Shown here in pieces: positions 43,093 to 52,900 of a DNA stretch of 64,000 nucleotides; position 1 is the stretch's first letter; every line of letters begins with the position of its first letter. Position numbers and translations under genes: made by a program. The DNA is from Betaproteobacteria bacterium (lineage in GTDB: Bacteria; Acidobacteriota; Terriglobia; Acidiferrales; UBA7541), in NCBI GenBank assembly GCA_903970165.1, contig CAJCHZ010000126.1, positions 28,542 to 92,541 on the forward strand. Reading direction: 5' to 3'. The notes under the pieces are model-generated. The model did no database searches, was not told where the DNA came from, and saw only the letters and a list, made by a program, of their open reading frames with translations.

Positions 43093-44292
43093 CTAGGCTA
43101 ACGCCTGTTTCAAATCGGCAATCAAATCTTCGGCATCTTCCAGTCCAACGGAAACACGCACCGTCCCCGGCTCCACGTTGGCGTGTTTCAACTCCTCTAG
43201 ACTCATATTATAGTGCGAGCTGTAGATAGGAAGTATCACCAACGATTCCACGCCGCCCAGGCTGGCCGCCAGCAGAAACAGCCGCACACGGTCGCAAAAC
43301 TTTCGCGCGGCCGGCAGACCGCCTTTCAAATCAAACGCCAGCATGGTGCCGAATCCGCGCATTTGTTTCTTCGCCAGTTTGTGATCCGGGTGCGATACCA
43401 ATCCCGGGTAGTGAACACGAGCAACCTTTGGATGCTTGTCCAGAAATTTCGCGACCGTCATGGCGTTCGCGCATTGCCGCTCCACGCGCACTCCCAAGGT
43501 CTTCATCCCGCGGATCAGGAGATACGCCGCGCCAGGATCCATAGAGCCGCCCAGATAAATCACCATGTGCTGAATGCGCTTCATCCACTCTTTGCTACCC
43601 GCAACGGCGCCCGCGATTACGTCGGAGTGCCCCGCCAGGGCCTTCGTCGCGCTGTGCACGACCATGTCAAAGCCCATCGCCAGCGGATTCTGCAGGACCG
43701 GCGTGGCAAATGTATTGTCGATAATCGCAGTCAGTCTGTGCTTTTTCGCGAAAGAAATTGCTTTGTCCAAATCTACGAGCCGCAGCGTGGGATTCGTAGG
43801 CGTTTCGACATACAGACACTTCGTTCGCGGCGATAGCAGTCCTTCGAGCCCGGCAAGATCGGTTCCGACCTGATGCACCTTGATGCCCATGTCCGGAAAA
43901 AGGTCGCGCATCAGCCGGTAGCTACCGCCGTAAAGCTGCGCCGTCGAAATGAGTTCGTCACCGCATTTCAACGCACCTAGAAGAGCTGAGGAAATCGCCG
44001 CCATCCCGGAAGCCGTAACGACAGCCGCTCCCGCGCCTTCCAGTTCGGCAATTTTCTGCTCCGCCACAGCCAGCGTCGGATTGCCGTAGCGCGAGTAGAT
44101 GTACGCTTTGCTCTTGCCCTCGGCCCAAAGCTTCATCTCGGCCGTCGAGGAAAATGTAAACGTAGACGTCCGGCAAATCGGCGTGCCAACCGGTGCGCCG
44201 ACGCCGTGCCGCGCAGGCTCGCCGCCATGTATCGCTGTCGTCTGCGGCCCATATTTTTTCGACACATGTTTCACAGACGTCTTCTTTTTCAT
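43093..44292 (-). CDS. Cystathionine gamma-synthase/lyase-type PLP enzyme
   Basis: A 399-aa Cys/Met-metabolism PLP enzyme. The pyridoxal lysine is in MVVHSATKALAGHSDV (about residue 208). Other family marks are YSRYGNPT, ASGMAAISSALL, YVETPTNPTLRLVDL, and the end SLGGVESLVILP. It could be cystathionine gamma-synthase, gamma-lyase or methionine gamma-lyase/O-acetylhomoserine sulfhydrylase; the sequence does not separate them. The N-terminus is Lys-rich (MKKKTSVKHVSKKYGPQT). GTG 44313 is an alternative start; neither has a good SD. It is divergent from the ECF sigma gene. Confidence 0.87.
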   Translation of the reverse strand: MKKKTSVKHVSKKYGPQTTAIHGGEPARHGVGAPVGTPICRTSTFTFSSTAEMKLWAEGKSKAYIYSRYGNPTLAVAEQKIAELEGAGAAVVTASGMAAISSALLGALKCGDELISTAQLYGGSYRLMRDLFPDMGIKVHQVGTDLAGLEGLLSPRTKCLYVETPTNPTLRLVDLDKAISFAKKHRLTAIIDNTFATPVLQNPLAMGFDMVVHSATKALAGHSDVIAGAVAGSKEWMKRIQHMVIYLGGSMDPGAAYLLIRGMKTLGVRVERQCANAMTVAKFLDKHPKVARVHYPGLVSHPDHKLAKKQMRGFGTMLAFDLKGGLPAARKFCDRVRLFLLAASLGGVESLVILPIYSSHYNMSLEELKHANVEPGTVRVSVGLEDAEDLIADLKQALA

Positions 44293-44394
44293 AAGAACAC
44301 TATTTTGGCTCACTTTCTTGGCCCGGCAAGCACCAATATGGCGCCGCGTTACACTTAGACAAATTGGCTCTCCTCCCGTGTCTTATAGAAGAAG

Positions 44395-44928
44395 GTGGGA
44401 GAACAGGACAGTGCCTTGTCCGGATCCAAGCTGATCGCCGAAGATGTGCGCGTGCTTTACGAGCGCCACGGACCCGCGTTGGTCACCTACGCCTGTTCCT
44501 TTCTGCCGGACGCGGCGGCTGCGGAAGACACTGTGCATGCTGTCTTCGTGCGGCTGTTGCGCAGCGAAATAGAAACACCTCGATCGCCGGCGTCGTACGT
44601 GTACCGTGCTGTTCGCAACGAGGCGCTGAATGCGCGGCGCAGTGTGAGCCGCGAGACATCGCTCGCAGAACACGAAGCCGTTTTCATACATGAGGGCGGA
44701 AATCGCGAAGCGGCGCTCACGCTGCAAAAGGCGCTGTCCGAACTACCCGAGGAGCAGCGGGAAGCGGTGGTGATGCGCATCTGGAGCGGCATGACTCTCG
44801 AGGAGATTGCCGATGCGACGGCGGTTTCGTTGAACACCATCGCTTCACGCTACCGCTATGCCCTCGAGAAGTTGCGCGAACGCATGCGCCCATTTTCACC
44901 AGGCAGGGGTGAGAAGAACAAACAATGA
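44395..44928 (+). CDS. ECF sigma factor (short type)
   Basis: A 177-aa sigma-70-family regulator. Region 2 runs over about 20-85 (LYERHGPALVTYACSFLPDAAAAEDTVHAVFVRLL), and region 4 over about 110-165 (LPEEQREAVVMRIWSGMTLEEIADATAVSLNTIASRYRYAL). The start GTG 44395 overlaps a possible AGAAG site; a TTG at 44413 is also possible. Its stop overlaps the start of the next gene (ATGA, 44925-44928), which encodes a short membrane protein. That gene pair is typical of sigma plus anti-sigma. Confidence 0.88.
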   Translation: MGEQDSALSGSKLIAEDVRVLYERHGPALVTYACSFLPDAAAAEDTVHAVFVRLLRSEIETPRSPASYVYRAVRNEALNARRSVSRETSLAEHEAVFIHEGGNREAALTLQKALSELPEEQREAVVMRIWSGMTLEEIADATAVSLNTIASRYRYALEKLRERMRPFSPGRGEKNKQ

Positions 44929-45293
44929 GCGACAACGATCCGGGATTTGAAAATTTCCTGCGGGAATTTCAGCCGCGCCAGCCGCGCGCCCTTCCAGACG
45001 GTTCCGTCCCTAGGCTGCCATGGCGGCGTCTCGCAGCCGCCGCAGTGCTCGTTATTTCATTCGGGAGCTTGGCCTGGTTCCCATTCCGAAAAAACCGCAT
45101 CGAAGAGGCGCCCCGATCCATTGATCTGACAAGGCACGAGGAGGAGTGGCGCAAGTTCACGCTGATTCAGTGGACTCGCCTCGCTGAGGAAGACCCGCGA
45201 GCGCTCGACGCCCAATTAGATGAAGCTTCTCGCAAGAGCTTGCCAGGTTTCAACGAGGCAAACAGTTCGCTCCGCGCACTTGCAAAACCATAA
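44925..45293 (+). CDS. Putative membrane anti-sigma-like protein
   Basis: A 122-aa protein with one hydrophobic helix (about 35-52, LAAAAVLVISFGSLAWFP), an N-terminal cytoplasmic part of about 30 residues and a C-terminal outside domain of about 65 residues. No anti-sigma domain such as the zinc-binding HxxxCxxC is visible. Position and topology suggest it controls the sigma factor, with which it overlaps by four bases. Function is an inference. Confidence 0.65.
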   Translation: MSDNDPGFENFLREFQPRQPRALPDGSVPRLPWRRLAAAAVLVISFGSLAWFPFRKNRIEEAPRSIDLTRHEEEWRKFTLIQWTRLAEEDPRALDAQLDEASRKSLPGFNEANSSLRALAKP

Positions 45294-45310
45294 GCCAGGA
45301 GAATGCCATC

Positions 45311-46279
45311 ATGAAAATCAGACTCTTTCTTCTCATTGTCGCCATCTGCGTTCCCCGATTCGCTCTTGGGCAGGCGGCTATGCCGCCCGAGACCCGCAAC
45401 GCCGCTTTGCGTTACTGGCTCGCGTTTGCAGAGCTGCAAGATCCGCCTGCGGACGAAGAGACGCAGCAACTTCTCGAAAAAACTGCTGCGGGTGCCATCC
45501 CGTGGGACGAAGGACGTCTCGGTTCGATTCTCAACAAAAATGAAGTCGCCATTCTCGCCATGCATCGCGCGACGAGACTCGCCGAATGCGATTGGGGCCT
45601 GGAATACAGCCGCGGCCCGCGCGCTTCCATTGCTTACGCCCCGCGGGCGAGGGTCCTTGCGCGCCTCAACACGCTTTACGGGATGCGGCTTGCCGCGAAA
45701 GGCGATTCGCAGCAGGCTCTCGAAGCATGGCTCGATGGCTTGCAGTTTTCTCAGCACATGGCCAAGGGAGGCACGCTTATCTTCTCCCTCATCGCCAGTA
45801 TGTCTTTGACGTCCAATCTGAACGCGATTCAGCAGGCCGCTTCTCAAGGCAAATTAAGCAAACAACAGCAAATAGAGGCCGCGGCTGCCTTGCGCGCGAT
45901 GCCGGAGAGTGGATTCGACTGGGGAGCGGCATTTTCTTACGAAGAGGCGGCGCTTGAGGTCGCGTTGGATGAGATAAAGAGCGCGAAAGATCCAGCGGAT
46001 TATTTTGCACAGATTATGGGCCATGCGGCCCCGCCGGATTTTACTTTGCCGACAGGTGCGGAAGTGGCCGCTTTCCGAAGGCTGATGAGCGATGCGGTGA
46101 GCGCGCTGCGCCAACCGCCTGCGCAGGCCGCTGCGAAACTTGTGGCGATCCAGGAGCAGGAAAAATCGCTTCCCCTCTTCTTTCGCGAAATGACGCCTGG
46201 GTTCACGAAGATAAACAAAACGCGATCGGATATTGCCGCGGCGCGCGCGAGTTTGTTGAACCTGCTGCCTTCCAAATAG
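45311..46279 (+). CDS. Exported helical hypothetical protein
   Basis: A 322-aa protein with a signal peptide (MKIRLFLLIVAICVPRFALG) and a predominantly helical mature part rich in Ala, Leu and Glu. No family is recognised. AGGAGA lies upstream of the ATG at 45311. It follows the sigma/anti-sigma-like pair with a gap of 17 nt, so the three probably form one operon. The protein could be an extracytoplasmic sensor or a target. Confidence 0.75.
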   Translation: MKIRLFLLIVAICVPRFALGQAAMPPETRNAALRYWLAFAELQDPPADEETQQLLEKTAAGAIPWDEGRLGSILNKNEVAILAMHRATRLAECDWGLEYSRGPRASIAYAPRARVLARLNTLYGMRLAAKGDSQQALEAWLDGLQFSQHMAKGGTLIFSLIASMSLTSNLNAIQQAASQGKLSKQQQIEAAAALRAMPESGFDWGAAFSYEEAALEVALDEIKSAKDPADYFAQIMGHAAPPDFTLPTGAEVAAFRRLMSDAVSALRQPPAQAAAKLVAIQEQEKSLPLFFREMTPGFTKINKTRSDIAAARASLLNLLPSK

Positions 46280-46305
46280 AAGCGCGCCCGCTGACAAATG
46301 CGCGG

Positions 46306-48441
46306 CTAATTTTCTTCGTCTTCCGCTTCGCCATGAGCGGGCTTGTGCGCCGCTATTACCTTTTCGGCCAGTTCGTTGGGAACGTAGTCGTAGTGGGAAA
46401 ACTCCATCGAATACGTCGCGCGCCCCTGTGTTTTTGAGGTGAGGTCGGTGGCGTAGCTGAGCATTTCGGAAAGCGGCACCTGCGCCTTAATCATGACGTT
46501 GTGCCCGCGCGCTTCGCTTCCCGCGATGCGGCCGCGCCGCGAGCTGAGATCGCCCATCAGGTCGCCTGAATACTGATCCGGTGCGTAAACTTCGACGTGC
46601 ATCACCGGCTCGAGGAGCGCCGGCCTGGCCGTTTTCATGGCTTCCTTGAATGCCAGCGAGCCGGCGATTTTGAAGGCCATATCCGAAGAATCCACGTCGT
46701 GGTACTTGCCGTCGTAGAGCACCGCGCGGAAGTCCACCACGGGAAAACCCGCCAGATAGCCGCGCGCGGCCGCATCGCGAATTCCTTTCTCCACGGAGGG
46801 AATCCAGTTGCGAGGAATCGCTCCGCCAAAAACGTCGTCCACAAACTCGACGCCTTTGCCGCGCTCGATGGGTTCCATCTTGATGCGGCAGACGCCGAAC
46901 TGGCCGTGCCCGCCGGACTGTTTCTTGTGTTTGCCCTCGGCGTCGGCCTTGCCGCGAATCGTTTCGCGGTAGGGCACCTTCGGAGGCTTCAACGTGAGAT
47001 CCACGTGATAACGCTTGTGCAGCTTCGCAACGACCACCTCGATGTGTTGTTGGCCGGATCCCGCGAGCAAAAACTCTTTCGTTTGCGGGTCGCGCATAAA
47101 ACGCAGTGCGGGATCCTCTTCGATGATCTTGTGAATCGAAACGCCAATCTTGTCCTCGTCGGCGCGCGTTTTCGGTTCGATCGCAAAGGTGATGGAAGGC
47201 TCCGGCAGTTGCGCCGGCTTGTAATAAATGGGCGCAGCCTTGTCACCCAGCGTGTCCCCGGTCGTCGCGTCTTTTAATTTTGCAATCGCGCCGATATCTC
47301 CGGCATGGAGTTCCACTACCTCCGTCATCACTTTACCTTGCACGGCTTGCGTGTGCTGAAAGCGCTCCAGCGTGCCGCGATTGAAGTTCGTCAGCGTGGC
47401 ATCGTTTTTCAGCACGCCGCTTTTCACTTTGAAATAATTTATGCGCCCGGCGAAAGGATCCGCGAGCGTTTTGAACACAAAAATAGAGAGTGGCTGCGCG
47501 TCATCGTACTTGCGGTCCACACGCTCCCCCTTGCCAAGAGGCTCCGTGAAGCCCATCTCCGCGTGCTCGTCCGGATGCGGGAATGCGTCCGCCAAAAACG
47601 TCAGCAAACTGGCCGTTCCGACGTTTCGCAAACTCGAAACCATCAACACCGGAAATATTTTCTCCGCCACAATCGCTTTGCGCACTCCCGGAATCAAATC
47701 CGCAATCGGAATCGTGCCTTCGCGGAAAAATTCCTCCATCAATTCATCGTCGCCTTCCGCAACCATTTCCACTAATTTCTCGTGCGCTTCCTTCGCTTCG
47801 TCCGCCAGCGCCGCCGGAATTTCCTCGATCGAGGGTTTTCCGTCGCCATCCGGTTTATACATGTGCGCTTTCATGGCCACGAGGTCGATTACCCCTCGAA
47901 ATCCTTTTTCCGTGCCAATCGGCAACTGCAGCGCGACCACATTGCGGCCAAAGACCTGCTCCAGCGACTCCATCGAACGTTCAAAGCTGGAAAGCTCGCG
48001 GTCCATCCAGGTCAGAACAAACGCGCGCGGTATGTCGTACTCGGTGCAATAGTCCCAGACTTTTTCGGTGGTCACTTGCGAGCCGACATGCGCGTCCACC
48101 GTTATCAGCGCCGCGTCCGGCGCAATCAGCGAAGCCTTCGTTTCGGTGATAAAAGTGGAATAGCCCGGCAGATCGAGGAAATTAATTTTTACTTTTTCAG
48201 AGCCGCCGGCATGTCCGGCTGAGCTCGGCCACTCCGCGTAAGCCAGCCCCGTCTGAATCGAAATTTTCCGCGCGATTTCTTCTTCGTCCCAGTCGGTAAT
48301 CGTGGTGCCTTCCGCAACTTTTCCCCAGCGCGGCGTCATCCCCGCGGTGAAGAGCAACGACGACACCAGTTGCGTCTTACCGGTGCCGCCGTGGCCGACA
48401 ATGCCCACGTTTCTTATGTCCTTGGTAGGATAGCCCTTCAT
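46306..48441 (-). CDS. Elongation factor G, divergent type
   Basis: A 711-aa translational GTPase of EF-G shape, with domains I-V in order. Motifs differ from canonical EF-G: Walker A is GHGGTGKT instead of GHxDxGKT, the G3 motif is DLPGYSTF (not DTPGHVDF), and the usual NKxD nucleotide-specificity motif reads TWMDRE. This is like the EF-G-2 (FusA2-like) paralogue group, not the main translocase. Domain IV starts near IRGKADAEGKHKKQSGGHGQFG. It could act in ribosome recycling or another step. Start at 48441 (MKGYPTKDIR) has GGGAGG upstream. The convergent secreted-protein gene ends 26 nt away. Confidence 0.88.
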   Translation of the reverse strand: MKGYPTKDIRNVGIVGHGGTGKTQLVSSLLFTAGMTPRWGKVAEGTTITDWDEEEIARKISIQTGLAYAEWPSSAGHAGGSEKVKINFLDLPGYSTFITETKASLIAPDAALITVDAHVGSQVTTEKVWDYCTEYDIPRAFVLTWMDRELSSFERSMESLEQVFGRNVVALQLPIGTEKGFRGVIDLVAMKAHMYKPDGDGKPSIEEIPAALADEAKEAHEKLVEMVAEGDDELMEEFFREGTIPIADLIPGVRKAIVAEKIFPVLMVSSLRNVGTASLLTFLADAFPHPDEHAEMGFTEPLGKGERVDRKYDDAQPLSIFVFKTLADPFAGRINYFKVKSGVLKNDATLTNFNRGTLERFQHTQAVQGKVMTEVVELHAGDIGAIAKLKDATTGDTLGDKAAPIYYKPAQLPEPSITFAIEPKTRADEDKIGVSIHKIIEEDPALRFMRDPQTKEFLLAGSGQQHIEVVVAKLHKRYHVDLTLKPPKVPYRETIRGKADAEGKHKKQSGGHGQFGVCRIKMEPIERGKGVEFVDDVFGGAIPRNWIPSVEKGIRDAAARGYLAGFPVVDFRAVLYDGKYHDVDSSDMAFKIAGSLAFKEAMKTARPALLEPVMHVEVYAPDQYSGDLMGDLSSRRGRIAGSEARGHNVMIKAQVPLSEMLSYATDLTSKTQGRATYSMEFSHYDYVPNELAEKVIAAHKPAHGEAEDEEN

Positions 48442-49173
48442 ATAGACCTCCCTTTGCGTGGCGCCGGAAAGTCCGGAGCCAACAGACGAGGTCCGTCCTG
48501 CAGAAGTCAGGCGCGGGCCTGCGCCTGGATGTGTGATTCTGAAGTTGTGGGAGAGCGTGGCCCCGATGCCGGCAGCCTGCAATGGAAGTGCCGGACAACC
48601 AACTACCCCTGGTCCGTTCCCCAACTCCGCGGATGCTAGCACACGCTCTCGTATGGCGGCAATCCCGCCTTTGCGGCCGGCGCCGGCGCTGTGGACGCAT
48701 CGGGGCTTTGGGTCGAGCTCGGCCTTCCACTTTGGCGCCTGCAGGATCGCTCGAGATTTTGAGGGTCTCCGCCGCTGAACGAACCGGGCAGAAAATCAGC
48801 AACAGCGCTGCCGCAAGAAGAGGGCCCGAGCAGGAAGCCATGCGAAGACCTCGCTAGGTGGATGCACCCGGCGTAAGTGTATGATATAGGTAAAATAATT
48901 ACGATAGTAACTGTACTGCTAATCGGATGGCTCCGATCGTTTCTCGTATCCCGGGCACGAGAGCACCGGCAGGCGCGGGTATTTGGGAAATCGCGGATCG
49001 CTTCCGGACAATCCACAAAGAAGAAAAATGGAGCCGCGGCTGGATTCGACGCGCCGGGCATTCGCACAGTCGCTGCAAAGCCCCGCGCGCTTTGATTCGG
49101 CTCCGGCGTCAGTCGCCCTCGACATACAAACAGATTATCCCGGGATTTCGCATGGAGGCATAGCCATCGGACT
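48442..49173. other. Intergenic region with broken PEGA gene
   Basis: This 732-nt stretch separates the EF-G gene and the KDPG aldolase gene. It contains the PEGA-type remnant (48636-48841) and an AT-rich part at about 48875-48915 that could hold a promoter. No other gene is convincing. Confidence 0.5.
48636..48841 (-). pseudogene. Broken PEGA-domain protein gene
   Basis: The minus-strand frame starting at 48841 has GAGG seven bases ahead, a signal peptide (MASCSGPLLAAALLLIFCPVRSAA), and then ETLKISSDPAGAKVE, which is the opening of a PEGA domain, usually followed by more of the domain. After that the frame turns into Arg-rich nonsense, while another frame (STAPAPAAKAGLPPYESVC) reads like a protein end. 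The gene is therefore probably truncated or frameshifted. Confidence 0.45.
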
Positions 49174-49869
49174 TCATCCCGGATGCCGGCCTTTTCGGAC
49201 GTCTTTTACTGTGGCCATTCGCGCGCGCGCTTTTTTTACAAAACTCAGGAACCTCCGCGTCAGTTCCAAAATCCGTTCTTCCTGCCGCAGGACGATAGCT
49301 TCTTCCGGTACGATTTGAACTCCGATGCCCAGCGCAGCCGCGCCCGCCAGGATGAAATCGCTCGCCGTTTGCTGATTCACTCCGCCCGCGGCGATCAGGG
49401 GCACATGGCGAAACGGACCTTTCAACGCTTTGATGTATGTCGCCCCGCCCACTTGCGAGCACGGAAAGACCTTGACGAAGTCCGCGCCCGACTTCCACGC
49501 CATCGTCACTTCCGTTGGCGTCAGCGCGCCGGCAAGAACCACGACATCTTTTTTCGCTGCAAATTCCACGAGCTGCAAATCGAACCCGGGACTCGTCAGA
49601 AATTTAGCCCCGGCGTCCAGACAACGTCCTGCCGTCTCCTTGTCGAAGATGGTGCCCGCGCCGACGATGACCTGCGGCATGTTGTGAGACAGGTCAGAAA
49701 TCAGGTCAATGGCTCCCGGGACAGTCATTGTGATTTCGACGATGGGAATTCCACCGTGCGAAACCGCCTCGGTCGCAAAACGCGCGTCCTCCGTCGAACG
49801 AAAGCGCACGGCGGGGACGATGCCGATTTCCTCGATGCTGTCGCGAACCTGTTCCTTCTTCATGGACAC
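49174..49869 (-). CDS. eda: 2-dehydro-3-deoxyphosphogluconate aldolase
   Basis: KDPG/KHG aldolase cleaves 2-keto-3-deoxy-6-phosphogluconate to pyruvate and glyceraldehyde-3-phosphate in the Entner-Doudoroff pathway. The 231-aa protein has VPAVRF, the catalytic Glu in IPIVEITMT, the VGAGTIFD segment and the Schiff-base Lys in GADFVKVFPCS. It has a C-terminal Arg/Lys-rich extension. GTG 49869 or ATG 49863 begins it. It is the last gene after the CusCBA-like operon on the same strand, 54 nt downstream. Confidence 0.9.
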   Translation of the reverse strand: MSMKKEQVRDSIEEIGIVPAVRFRSTEDARFATEAVSHGGIPIVEITMTVPGAIDLISDLSHNMPQVIVGAGTIFDKETAGRCLDAGAKFLTSPGFDLQLVEFAAKKDVVVLAGALTPTEVTMAWKSGADFVKVFPCSQVGGATYIKALKGPFRHVPLIAAGGVNQQTASDFILAGAAALGIGVQIVPEEAIVLRQEERILELTRRFLSFVKKARARMATVKDVRKGRHPG

Positions 49870-49923
49870 CGCATCCTTTCACGACGCAATGTTCGTTCGC
49901 CGAATGCGCGAAGTCTTCCGATT

Positions 49924-52900
49924 TTACTGGCTCTCTTCAAAGCCCGGTTCCGGATCGGGCAGCTTATCGCGGTCACCAGCGACCCAGACATACAGTGTAG
50001 GCAGCAGAAAGACGCTGAGCAAAAGCGCGCCAAGCAAGCCGCCCACAATCACGATGGCGAACGGGCGCTGCGAGTCCGACCCGATACCACGAGAAAGGGC
50101 AGCGGGGAGCAAACCCAGCGTGGCCACGAGCATCGTCATCATAATGGGCCGAAGCCGCAAAACGGCTCCGTCAATGGCTGCGTCCTCGATCGTGTGGCCG
50201 CGCACACGCAGCTGATTGATGTATTCGAGCAGGATGACTCCCGTTTGCACAGAGACGCCGAAAAGGGCGAGGAAGCCGACTCCCGAAGAAACGCTGAAGT
50301 GAGTTCCGGTGATCAGCAGAGCGAGCAAACCGCCGACGGGAGCCATCGCGACGTTTGCGAGAATCAGCAAAGCCCACTTTGCCGAACTGAACATGGTGTA
50401 CAAAAGTACGAAAATGCCGAGGATAGTGAGCGGCAAGACAATCATCAGGCGTTTCGACGATCGCTTCTGGCTCTCGTATTCGCCGGCCCAGTCAATGCGA
50501 TAGCCGGTCGGGAGTTTCACTTGCTTGTTCACTTTCTCGATGGCTTCTTCGACGGCTCCGCCGAGATCCCGGCCTCGAACGCTATACTTGAGCGCAACGT
50601 AGCGTGAATTTTCTTCGCGGTAGATTTCGGAAGCACCGTCGCGAACGTCAACGGTCGTGAGCTGTCCGAGTGAAACGCGCTCGCCAGAAGGCGAAAGCAG
50701 CCGGATATTTTCAATGGCTTCCTTGGTTGTGCGGTAAGGCGCCTGGTAACGCAAGACGAGGTCATAGCGTTGCTCGCCCTCGAGGACTTGCGTAAGTGCG
50801 TTGCCTCCAACGGCGGTTTGAATCGCGTCCTGTATATCGGCGACGTTAATCTGGAACCGCGCCGCCTGTTTGCGGTCCACGGTGAAATTCAAATTGGGCT
50901 GGCCAATCACTCGGAATACGCCCAGGTCCTCAATGCCCTTGACGTTGCGCATCACGCCCACGATTTGATCGGCCTTTTCCTCAAGCAGACGCAAGTCGTC
51001 TCCGTAAATTTTCACGGCGAGTTCGCCCTTGACGCCGCTGACGGCTTCTTCCATGTTGTCCGAGATGGGCTGCGAAAAATTCCATAGAACTCCCGGGATT
51101 TTGCTTAATTCGCGGTCCATGGCCGCGATAAGCTCCTCTTTGTCTTCCCGGAAAACGGGACGCCAATCGGATTTCGGCTTCAAGTCCACGAAATATTCGG
51201 TGTTGAAAAATCCCGTGGTATCCGTTCCATCGTCGGGGCGTCCGACTTGCGAAACGACCTGAGTCACTTCCGGGAATGACGCAAAAATCACCCGCGCCTG
51301 ATTCATCACGCGCGCGCCTTCCGTTGGACCCGTGCTGGGAGCGAGTGTGCCACGCGCCCAAATGGCCCCTTCATCCAGATGCGGCAGAAACTCGGAACCA
51401 ATGACTCCGCTGAACATAAGGAACAGGGAGAGACACAGGGCAAAGCCCGCTGCGCCAACGGTTACCAAGCGGTGCTCGATGGCCCATCTTGCCCAGTTCC
51501 GGTAGCCCTTTTTCAGATAGTCCATGGCCGGGTTCTGCCACTCATGGACTCCTTTGCGGAAAAACGCGCTCGATAGCACCGGGGCAATCAGCATGGAGAA
51601 AATCAGCGCGCCGAGCAGGGCGAACGCCACAGTCCACGCCATGGGTTTGAACAAACGGCCTTCCACGCGTTGCAGCGTGAAAATCGGCATATAGGCGGTA
51701 ATAATGATGGCGATCGCGTAGAACACTGGCCGCTGCACTTCGTTGGCGGCGTCCCGGATCCTCTCGAGAGTGGTTTTGTATGTGTTATCGCTGTGGCTAA
51801 GGTGGCGCACGATGTTTTCCACCATTACCACCGCGCCGTCCACGACCATGCCGAAGTCCAACGCACCCAGCGAAAGCAAGTTCGCGGGAATTTTATTCAA
51901 GCTCAGGCAAATCGAAGCGAAGAGCAGCGAGAAAGGAATCGTCAGCGCGACAATAAAAGATCCTCGGAGGTTGCCCAGAAACAAGAACAAAATGACGGAA
52001 ACCAGAATGATTCCCTCGGTCAGATTGTGCAGCACCGTGTGCGTCGTGTAGTGCACCAGGTCGCTGCGGTCCAGAAAGGGAACGACTTTGACCCCAGGAG
52101 GCAGGATCTGCGTGTTCAGTTCCTCGACCTTTTTATGTATCCCCTCGAGAGTTTCGTCCGAATCCGCGCCTTTGCGCAGTAGAACGATTCCTTCGACGAC
52201 ATCGTCGTTATCAATGATCTTGCCCTCTTCGTGGTGAATCGCTTTCCCAATTTGCCCCAGGCGGATTTTGGGCGCCTGCGTTACTTCCGCGATGTCTTTC
52301 ACCCGCAGCGCCGTCCCCTTCTTCGTGGTAATGACGGTTTGTTCGATATCCTGAACGGTTTCGAAGAGTCCAACGGCGCGCACATTAATCTGCTGGAGCC
52401 CGGCCTCGACAAAACTTCCCCCTCCATTCGCGTTGTTGTTTGCAAGCTGTTGCTCGACCTGGCTGAGACTCAACCCGTAAGAGACCAGTTTGTCCGGATC
52501 AAGACGCACCTGATACTCGCGCGTTGTTCCGCCAAAGCTGGAAACATCCACGACATTTGGCACCGACTTGAATTGTTTCTCGAGAGTCCAGTCCTCAATG
52601 GACTTCAAGTCCATCAAACCAAATTTGGGATTGGTGCTCCGGAGCGTGTACCAGAAAATCTGCCCAACCGGGCTCCAGTCGGTGCCCATCTGGGGCTGCA
52701 ATCCGGCCGGCAAAGTGACCTGTGACAATCGCTCGAGTGCTTTCTGACGGTTCCAGTCATTGCTGGATTCGTCGTCGAAAATCAGGATCACGCTCGAGAG
52801 ACCGAACAAGGAGACGGACCGCAAGTGCTCGAGGTGCGGGATTCCGTTCATCTGGATCTCTACCGGAATGGTGACTTGCTTTTCGACTTCTTCCGCTGCG

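Noticed and set aside
48877..49095. Plus-strand frame with a hydrophobic start (72 codons)
   Set aside because: It has no ribosome site, starts in AT-rich promoter-like DNA and turns into low-complexity basic text.
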